Source of the DNA: Brugia malayi | Lineage: Eukaryota; Nematoda; Chromadorea; Rhabditida; Onchocercidae | DNA length: 29,195 nt | Direction of reading: 5' to 3' | Assembly (NCBI RefSeq): GCF_000002995.4 | Contig: NW_025062344.1 | Coordinates: 1 to 29,195, forward strand | Part shown: piece after piece, positions 1-8,439 of the stretch | Position numbering within the stretch: position 1 is the first letter of the stretch | Layout of the letters: each line of letters begins with the position of its first letter | Notes under the pieces: model-generated | The model's database searches: none | What the model saw: the letters and a program-made list of their open reading frames with translations, nothing else | What the model was told of the DNA's origin: nothing | Made by a program: the position numbers and the translations under genes

Positions 1-365
1 ATTACTTTTCATTGCATTTAAACTTGTCTGCCTGACATTCTATTTACTATTTTTGACATTTTATGTAACTTTGGACTTTAAAAGTTAACTTTAATGCAAA
101 CTTTCATTGCAGAAATTAATGAAATCTGCAATTATAGTATGATTTCAAATATTTTTTAAATTTAAAATTAATTTTCAGTCACAAATCCAGATTGGGTTAC
201 CACAGAAATTTCGACAGATTTTTAAAAGCTTTAATAAAATAAATACTAAAAAACGTTTTAATTTTGTTGTAATTCTGTTCAACATAAAATCTTTACTGTG
301 CTGGAAAAATTATTTCATCTAAATAAACATTTATTAACTTAATTGATTACTTTTATGCATTAAAC

Positions 366-697
366 TTAGATCTTGCTGACATTTCTATTACTATTTTTGA
401 CATTTCTATTTGCTTAACTTGGACTTAAAAGATTTAACATTTTAAAGCAAACTTTCATGCAGAAATTTAATTAAAATCTGCATTTATAAATATTAAAATT
501 TAATTTTAGTCACAAATCCAGATTGGGTTACCTAAGAAATTTCGGACAATTTTAAAAGTTTTAATGAAGATAAATATTAAAATTAATTTTAGTCAATAAT
601 TCTGTTTCAAATAAAATCTTCCAATGCCGGGAATATATTTTATCTAAAGAATAAACATTATATTGAACTTAATTGAATTACTTTATTTGCATTAAAC
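366..697. repeat. Divergent monomer with 21 bp deletion and CTTAAG-like subtype bases
   Basis: After CTGCATTTATAA (near 478-489) the unit jumps to ATATTAAAA, losing about 21 bp that include TTGATTTCAAAT. Downstream it has CCTAAGAAATTTC instead of CTACAGAAATTTC and AATGAAGATAAAT instead of AATAAAATAAAT. The same deletion junction recurs in the copy starting at 4407, and the same downstream bases in the copy at 2068. Confidence 0.7.
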
Positions 698-2413
698 TTG
701 ATCTTGCTGGACATTCTATTTACTATTTTGACATTTTATGCTAACTTTGGATTTAAAAGTTACTTTAAGCAACTTTCATGCAGAAATTAATTAAATCTGC
801 AATTATAATTGATTTCAAATATTTTTTAAATATAAAATTAATTTTAGTCAAAAATCAGATTGGGTTACTACAGAACATTACGACAGATTTTATAAAATAT
901 TAATAAATAAATACTTAAAATGTTTTAATTTTTAATAATTCTGTTTCAATTAAAATCTGCCAATGCGGAAAAATTTATTTTTCTAAAAAAAACATTTATT
1001 GAACTTAATTGATACTTTATTTAAAGTTAAACTTGATCTGCTGACATTCTATTTACTATTTTGGCATTTTATGCTAACTTTGGACTAAAAGTTAACTTTT
1101 AAAAGCAAAACTTTCATTGCAGAAATTTAATTAAATCTGCAATTATAATTGATTTTCAAATATTTTTTAAATATAAAATAATTTTAGTCAAAATCAGATG
1201 GGTTACTACAGAATTTCGACAGATTTTAAAAATATTAATAAAATAAATACTAAAAAATGTTTTAATTTTATTATTCTGTTTCAATAAAATCTCCCAATGC
1301 AGCGAAAATATATTTTTCCTTAAAATAAACATTTATTTGAACTTATTGATTACTTTTATTTTTGCATTAAACTTGATCTGCTGACATTCATTTACTATTT
1401 TTTGACATTTTATGCTAACTTTGAACTTTAAAAAGTAACTTTAAAGCAAACTTTCATTGCAAAAAATAATTAAATCTGTCCAATTATAATTGATTTCAAA
1501 TTAATTTTAATATTTAAAATTAATTTTAGTCAAAAATCCAGATTGGGTTACTGCAGAAATTTCGACAGATTTTAAAAATATTAATAAAATAAATACTAAA
1601 AATGTTTCTAATTTTTAATAATTCTGTTTCAAATAAAATCTTCCAATGCCCGTGAAAAAATATATTTTTTCTAAAATAAAAATTATTGATTAATTGATTA
1701 GTTTATTTTGCATTAAGTTGATCTGCTTGACATTCAATTTACTATTTTTGACATTTTATGCTTAATTTGACTTTAAAAGTTAACTTTAAAGCAAACTTTC
1801 ATTGCAGAAATTAATTAATTAAATCTGCAATTATAATTGATTTCAAATATTTTTTTAAATATTAAAATTTAATTTCAGTCACAAATCCAGATTTGGGTTA
1901 CTACAGAAATTTCGACAGATATTTTAAAAATTTTAATAAAATAAATACTAAAAACGTTTTAATTTTTTTTAATTCTGTTTCAAATAAAATCTACCTGTGC
2001 CGGAAAAATGTATTTTTCTAAAAAAAACATTTATTGAACTTAATTATTACTTTTATTTGCATTAAACTTGATCTGCTGACATTTCAATTTAATTTTTTGA
2101 CATTTTATGCTAACTTTGGACTTTAAAAGTTAACTTTAAAGCAAACTTTCATTGCAGAAATTAATTAAATCTGCAATATAATTTGATGTCAAATATTTTT
2201 AAAACATTTAAAATAAATTTTTAGTCACAAATCCAGATTAGGTACTTAAGAAAATTTCGACAGATTTTAAAAGTTTTAATGAAGTAAATACTAAAAATGT
2301 TTTTAATTTTTAATAATTCTGTTTCAATAAAATCTTCCAATGCCGGGAAAATATATTTTTTCTAAAAAAAAAACATTTATTGAACTTAATTGATTACTTT
2401 ATTTGCATTAAAC

Positions 2414-2735
2414 TTGATCTGCTGACATTCTATTTATTATTTTTGACATTTATGCTAACTTTGGACTTTAAAAGTTAACCTTAAAGCAAATTTCATTGCA
2501 GAAATTAATTAATCTAATAATATTATTAAATATTATATATCATTTATTTTATCACAAATCCAGATTGGGTTTTACTACAGAAATTTCGACAGATTTTAAA
2601 AATTTTATAAATAAATACTAAAAATGTTTTAATTTTTAAATAATTCTGTTTCAAATAAAAATCCCAATGCTGGAAAAATATATTTATCTAAAAATAAACA
2701 TTTATTGAACTATTGATTATTTTATTGCATTAAAA
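2414..2735. repeat. Degraded monomer with scrambled AT segment
   Basis: Between GAAATTAATTAATCT (about 2501) and TCACAAATCC (2552) the expected CTGCAATTATAATTG and TCAAATA words are missing and replaced by a low-complexity run of TATTATTAAATATTATAT type. The unit is 322 bp long. The flanking satellite sequence on both sides is recognisable, so this is a damaged or badly sequenced copy, not an insertion. Confidence 0.7.
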
Positions 2736-4406
2736 TTGATCTGCTGACATTCAACTATTTTTGACATTTTATGCTAACTTTGGACCTTTAAAAGTTAACT
2801 TTAAAGCAAACTTTCATTGCAGAAATTAATTGAAATCTGCAATTATAATGATTTCAAATATTTTTAAATATTAAAATAAATAGTCACAAATCCAGATTGG
2901 GTTACTACAGAAATTTCGACAGATTTTAAAATTTAATGAAGTAAATCTAAATGTTTTAATTTTAATACTGTTTCAAAAAATCTTCCAATGCCGGAAAATA
3001 TTTAGAAAAAAAACATTTATTGAACTTAATTGATTACTTTTATTTGCAATTAAACTTGATCTGCTGACATTCAATTTACTTTTTTGACATTTTATGCTAA
3101 CTTGGACTTTAAAGGTAACTTTAAAGCAAACTTTCATTGCAGAAATTAATGAAATCTGCCAATTATAATTGATTTCAAATATTTTTTAAATATTAAATTA
3201 ATTTCAGTCACAAATCCAGATTGGGGTTACCACAGAAATTTCGACAGATTTTAAAAGTTTTAATAAAATAATACTAAAACGTTTTAATTTTTATTAATTC
3301 TGTTTCAAATAAAATCTCCAATGCGGGAAAAATATATTTATCTAAAATAAACATTTTTTGAACTTAATTGATTACTTTTATTTGCATTTTAAACTTGATC
3401 TGCTGACATTCTATTTACTATTTTTGACATTTTATGCTAACTACTTTGGACTTTAAAAGTTAACTTTAAGCAAACTTTCATTGCAGAAATTAATTAAATC
3501 TGCCAATTATAATTGATTTCAAATATTTTTTAAATATTAAAATTAATTTTAGTCAAAAATCCAGATTGGGTTACCTACAGAAATTTCGACAGATTTAAAA
3601 GTTTTAATAAATAAATACTAAAAATGTTTTAATTTTTATAATTCTGTTTCAAATAAATCTTCCTGTGCTGGAAAATATATTTTATCTAAAAATAAACATT
3701 TATTGAACTAATTGATACTTTTATTTGCATTAAACTTGATGTTGACATTCTATTTACTATTTTGACATTTTATGCTAACTTTGGACTTTAAAAGTTAACT
3801 TTTAAGCAAACTTTCATTGCAGAAATAATTAAATCTGCAATTATAATGATTTCAAATATTTTTTAAAATTAAAATTAATTTCAGTCAAAAAATCCAGATT
3901 GGTTACTACAGAAATTTCGACAGATTTTAAAAGCTTTAATAAAATAAATTACTAAAAATGTTTTAATTTTATAATTCTGTTTCAAATAAATCTGCCTATG
4001 CGGAAAAATATATTTTTTTTAAAACAAACATTTATTGAGCATAATTGATTACTTTTATGCATTAAATTGATCTGCTGACATTCTATTTACTATTTGACAT
4101 TTTATGCTAACTTTGGACTTTTAAAAGTTAACTTTAAGCAAACTTTCCATTGCAGAAATTAATTAAATCTGCAATTATATTGATTTCAAATATTTTTTAA
4201 ATATTAAAAATTAATTTTAGTCACAAATCCAGATTGGTTACTACAGAATTTCGACAGATTTTTAAAAGTTTTAATAAATAAATACTAAAAATGTTTTAAT
4301 TTTGTATTAATTCTGTTTCAAATAAAATCTACTGTGCTGGAAAAATATATTTTATCTAAAAATAAACATTTATTGAACTTAATTGATACTTTTATTTGCA
4401 TTAAAC

Positions 4407-4724
4407 TTGATCTGCTGACATTTCTATTTACTATTTTTGACATTTTATGCTAACTTTGACTTTAAAAGTTTAACCTTAAAGCAAACTTTCATTGCAGAAA
4501 TTAATTAAATCTGCAATTATAAATATAAAATTAATTTAGTCACAAATCCAGATTGGGTTACTACAGAAATTCGACAGATTTTAAAAATTTTAATAAAATA
4601 AATACTAAAAATGTTAATTTTTATAATTCTGTTTCAAATAAAATTTCCAATGCCGGGAAAATATATTTTTTCTAAAAAAAAAACATTTATTGAACTTAAT
4701 TGATTACTTTATTTGCATTAAAAC
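4407..4724. repeat. Short monomer (318 bp) with internal 21 bp deletion
   Basis: CTGCAATTATAA (4511-4522) runs directly into ATATAAAATTAATTT, so the TTGATTTCAAAT segment is missing. The junction matches that of the copy starting at 366, twelve units to the left. This is the shortest interval in the window. Several further one-base losses are spread over the unit. Confidence 0.7.
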
Positions 4725-7121
4725 TTGATCTGCTGACATCTATTTTACTATTTTTGACATTTTATGCTAACTTTGACTTTTAAAAGTTAACTTTAAAGCA
4801 AACTTTCATTGCAGAAATTAATGAAATCTGCATTATAATGATTTCAATATTTTTTAAATATTAATAAATTTTAGTCACAAATCCAGATTGGTTACTACAG
4901 AAATTTCGAACAGATTTTAAAAGTTTTAATAAAATAATACTAAAAATGTTTTAATTTTAATAATTCTGTTTCAAATAAAATCTGCCAATGCCGGAAAAAT
5001 ATATTTTTTCTTAAAATAAACATTTTATTGAACTAATTGATTACTTTTATTGCATTAAACTTGATCTGCTGACATTCTATTACTATTTTTGACATTTTAT
5101 GCTAACTTTGGACTTTAAAGTTAACTTTTAAAGCAAACTTTCATTGCAGAAATTAATGAAATCTGCAATTATAATTGATTCAAATATTTTTTAAATATTA
5201 AAATTAATTTCGTCACAAATCCAGATTGGGGTTACTACAGAAATTTCGGACAGATTTTAAAAGTTTTAATAAAAATAAATAACTAAAAATGTTTAATTTT
5301 GTTTAATTCTGTTTCAAATAAAATCTACCTGTGCTGAAAAATATATTTTATCTAAAAAAAAACATTTATTGAATAAATTGATTACTTTTATTTGCATTAA
5401 ACTTGATCTGCTGACATTCTATTTACTATTTTTGGACATTTTATGCTAACTTGGACTTTAAAAGTTAACTTTAAAGCAAACTTTCATTGGCAGAAATTAA
5501 TTAAATCTGCAATTATAATTGATTTCAAATAATTTTTTAAATATTAAAATTAATTTTAGTCACAAATCCAGATTGGGGTTACTACAGAAATTTCGACAGA
5601 TTTTAAAAGTTTTTAATAAATTAATACTAAAAATGTTTTAATTTTTTAATAATTCTGTTTCAAATAAAATCTCCAATGCGGGGGAAAATATATTTTATCT
5701 AAAAATAAACATTATTGAACTTAATTGATTACATTTAATTGCATTAAAGTTGATCTGCTGACATTCAATTTACTATTTTTTGACATTTTTATTGCTAACT
5801 TTGGACTTTAAAAGTTAACTTTAAAGCAAACTTCATTGCAGAAATAAATTAAATCTGCAATTATAATTGATTTCAAATATTTTTTAAATATTAAAATTAA
5901 TTTTAGTCACAAATCCAGATTGGTTTACTACAGAAATTTCGACAGATTTTAAAATTTTAATAAAATAAATACTAAAAATGTTTTTATTTTTAATAATTCT
6001 GTTTCAAATAAAATCTTCCAATGCGGGAAAATATATTTATTCTAAAAATAAACATTTATTGAACTTAATTGATTACTTTTATTTGCATTAAAGTTGATCT
6101 GCTGACATTCTAATTTACTATTTTTGACATTTTATGCTAACTTTGGACTTTAAAAGTTAACTTTAAAGCAAACTTTCATTGCAGAAATTAATGAAATCTG
6201 CAATTATAATTGATTCAAATATTTTTTAATATTAAAATTAATTTCAGTCACAAATCCAGATTGGTTACTACAGAAATTTCGACAGATTTTAAAAGCTTTA
6301 ATAAAATAAATACTAAAAATGTTTTAATTTTGTTTAATTCTGTTTCAAATAAAATCTGCCTGTGCTGGAAAAATATATTTCTATATCAAAAATAAACATT
6401 TATTGAACTTAATTGATTACTTTTATTTGCATTAAACTTGATCTGCTGACATTCTAATTACTATTTTTGACATTTTATGCTAACTTGGACTTTAAAAGTT
6501 AACTTTAAAGCAAACTTTCATTGCAGAAATTAATGAAATCTGCAATTATAATTGATTTCAAATATTTTTTAAATATTAAAATTAATTTTAGTCACAAATC
6601 CAGATTGGGTTACTACAGAAATTTCGACAGATTTTAAAAGTTTTAATAAAATAAATACTAAAAATGTTTTAATTTTTAATAATTCTGTTTCAAATAAAAT
6701 CTACCTGTGCTGGGAAAATATATTTTATCTAAAAATAAACATTTATTGAACTTAATTGATTACTTTTATTTGCATTAAACTTGATCTGCTGACATTCTAT
6801 TTACTATTTTTGACATTTTATGCTAATTTGGACTTTAAAAGTTAACTTTAAAGCAAACTTTCATTGCAGAAATTAATTAAATCTGCAATTATAATTGATT
6901 TCAAATATTTTTAAATATTAAAATTAATTTTAGTCACAAATCCAGATTGGGTTACTACAGAAATTTCGACAGATTTAAAATTTAATAAAATAAATACTAA
7001 AAATGTTTTAATTTTGTAATAATTCTTGTTTCAAATAAAATCTGCCTGTGCCGGAAAATATATTTTATTCTAAAAATAAACATTTATTGAACTTAATTGA
7101 TTACTTTTATTTGCATTAAAC

Positions 7122-7463
7122 TTGATCTGCTGACATTCTATTTACTATTTTTGACATTTTATGCTAACTTTGGACTTTAAAAGTTAACTTTAAAGCAAAC
7201 TTTCATTGCAGAAATTAATGAAATCTGCAATTATAATTGATTCAAATATTTTTTTAGTATTAAAATTAATTTCAGTCACAATTCTAGATAGGTTTACTTA
7301 AGAAATTTCGACAGGTTTTAAAAGTTTTAATGATATAAATACTAAAAATGTTTTAATCTTTAATAATTCTGTTTCAAATAAAATCTTCCAATGCCGGAAA
7401 ATATATTTTATCTAAAAATAAACATTTATTGAACTTAATTGATTACTTTTATTTGCATTAAAC
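7122..7463. repeat. Divergent monomer with ATTCTAGATAG and CTTAAGAAA
   Basis: This copy carries linked substitutions: TTTAGTATT for TTAAATATT, TTCAGTCAC for TTTAGTCAC, CACAATTCTAGATAGG for CACAAATCCAGATTGG, CTTAAGAAA for CTACAGAAA, GACAGGTTTT for GACAGATTTT, and AATGATATAAAT for AATAAAATAAAT. These are substitutions rather than homopolymer indels, so they are probably real. Parts of this haplotype reappear at 2068 (CTTAAGAAA, AATGAAGTAAAT) and at 25667, 26354 and 28753 (ATTCTAGAT). Confidence 0.8.
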
Positions 7464-8203
7464 TTGATCTGCTGACATTCTATTTACTATTTTTGACATT
7501 TTATGCTAACTTTGGACTTTAAAAGTTAACTTTAAAGCAAACTTTCATTGCAGAAATTAATGAAATCTGCAATTATAATTGATTTCAAATATTTTTTAAA
7601 TATTAAAATTAATTTTAGTCACAAATCCAGATTGGGTTACTACAGAAATTTCGACAGATTTTAAAAGTTTTAATAAAATAAATACTAAAAATGTTTTAAT
7701 TTTTAATAATTCTGTTTCAAATAAAATCTGCCAATGCCGGAAAAATATATTTTTTCTAAAAATAAACATTTATTGAACTTAATTGATTACTTTTATTTGC
7801 ATTAAACTTGATCTGCTGACATTCTATTTACTATTTTTGACATTTTATGCTAACTTTGGACTTTAAAAGTTAACTTTAAAGCAAACTTTCATTGCAGAAA
7901 TTAATTAAATCTGCAATTATAATTGATTTCAAATATTTTTTAAATATTAAAATTAATTTTAGTCACAAATCCAGATTGGGTTACTACAGAAATTTCGACA
8001 GATTTTAAAAGTTTTAATAAAATAAATACTAAAAATGTTTTAATTTTTATAATTCTGTTTCAAATAAAATCTACCTGTGCTGGAAAAATATATTTTATCT
8101 AAAAATAAACATTTATTGAACTTAATTGATTACTTTTATTTGCATTAAACTTGATCTGCTGACATTCTATTTACTATTTTTGACATTTTATGCTAACTTT
8201 GGA

Positions 8204-8224
8204 CTTTAAAAGTTAACTTTAAAG
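8204..8224. repeat. Imperfect 21 bp dyad around GTTAAC
   Basis: The perfect 12 bp palindrome AAAGTTAACTTT (8209-8220) is extended by CTTTA on the left and AAAG on the right, with one extra A off-centre. GTTAAC is a HpaI site and occurs in most monomers. The dyad is retained through nearly the whole array, including most of the noisy left zone. Any protein-binding role is unproven. Confidence 0.8.
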
Positions 8225-8234
8225 CAAACTTTCA

Positions 8235-8259
8235 TTGCAGAAATTAATTAAATCTGCAA
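8235..8259. repeat. Inverted repeat with TTGCAGA / TCTGCAA arms
   Basis: Seven-base arms TTGCAGA (8235-8241) and TCTGCAA (8253-8259) flank an 11 bp AT-only centre, ATTAATTAA-like and almost symmetrical. Minor-subtype copies replace TTAATTAAA by TTAATGAAA, shortening the centre by one base while keeping both arms. This is one of the few GC-containing dyads in the unit and is conserved across the core. Confidence 0.8.
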
Positions 8260-8268
8260 TTATAATTG
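8257..8268. repeat. Perfect palindrome CAATTATAATTG
   Basis: A perfect 12 bp palindrome that overlaps the right arm of the preceding inverted repeat by three bases. It is present in almost all core copies and is damaged by one-base losses in some left-zone copies, for example near 2830-2850. Confidence 0.8.
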
Positions 8269-8274
8269 ATTTCA

Positions 8275-8304
8275 AATATTTTTTAAATATTAAAATTAAT
8301 TTTA
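8275..8304. repeat. AT-only dyads: AATATTT/AAATATT and TAAAATTAATTTTA
   Basis: Arms AATATTT (8275-8281) and AAATATT (8285-8291) flank a three-T spacer, followed directly by the perfect 14 bp palindrome TAAAATTAATTTTA (8291-8304). In some copies the T run is one base shorter (for example 9310, 10688, 15150, 18242, 23740, 24425, 26141). In a minor subtype TAAATATT becomes TAAACATT, which breaks the first dyad. Confidence 0.75.
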
Positions 8305-8414
8305 GTCACAAATCCAGATTGGGTTACTACAGAAATTTCGACAGATTTTAAAAGTTTTAATAAAATAAATACTAAAAATGTTTTAATTTTTAATAATTCT
8401 GTTTCAAATAAAAT

Positions 8415-8427
8415 CTGCCAATGCCGG
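8415..8427. repeat. Hypervariable box of the monomer
   Basis: Between TCAAATAAAAT and AAAATATATTT each unit has an 11-14 bp GC-richer box that differs from copy to copy. Common states include CTTCCAATGCCGG(G), CTACCAATGCCGG, CTGCCAATGCCGG and CTACCTGTGCTGG. Rarer ones are CTCCTGTGCTGG (10478), CTACCATGTGCTGG (9788 and 10133), CTACCTATGCCTGG (18718) and CTCCAATGGCGG (24219). The states look like recombinations of a CAATGCCGG form and a CTGTGCTGG form. It is the most variable position in the otherwise uniform core. The CCGG to CTGG change fits loss of a CpG by deamination, which is inference. Confidence 0.85.
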
Positions 8428-8439
8428 AAAATATATTTT
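8428..8439. repeat. Perfect palindrome AAAATATATTTT
   Basis: A 12 bp AT-only palindrome immediately after the hypervariable box. A-run length before TATATTT varies (four or five A), as does the following TTTTATC, TTTTTTC or TTATTC. Present in nearly all copies; altered at 28007-28016, where GAAGATTTTATTTTTC replaces it. Confidence 0.75.

Larger units (their letters stand above)
1..6093. repeat. Left zone: 18 irregular satellite monomers
   Basis: Landmark starts are 24, 366, 698, 1033, 1373, 1718, 2068, 2414, 2736, 3056, 3395, 3736, 4067, 4407, 4725, 5061, 5403 and 5750. Spacing ranges from 318 to 350 bp with a mean near 337, so deletions outnumber insertions. Most differences from the core are single-base losses or gains in A or T runs, plus doubled bases such as CTTG for CTG and TCGGACAG for TCGACAG. 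This pattern resembles uncorrected long-read sequence at a contig end. Some copies also carry substitutions that recur elsewhere (CTTAAGAAA, AATGAAGTAAAT, AAGCTTTAAT, AAACGTTTTA), so real divergence is mixed in. The indel density falls gradually toward 6 kb. Confidence 0.9.

Noticed and set aside
2225..2245. Telomere-like TTAGG
   Set aside because: Only an isolated GATTAGGT in one mutated copy, with no tandem repetition.
6210..6395. 61-codon open reading frame on the plus strand
   Set aside because: It lies inside one satellite copy and uses a non-ATG start. The same frame through the conserved block exists in other units but is closed by TAA just upstream of that block; local T-run changes open it here. 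No domain, and no eukaryotic start context.
8346..8392. Phased A-tracts giving strong intrinsic curvature
   Set aside because: A and T runs are frequent, but their centres are not regularly 10-11 bp apart, so phasing cannot be claimed without a curvature calculation.
8411..8430. CENP-B-box-like match: TTCCAATGCCGGGA in the variable box
   Set aside because: It resembles parts of the TTCG....A..CGGG consensus, but the G of TTCG is C, the spacing is two bases short, and the box is the most variable part of the unit. Not enough to call a CENP-B site.
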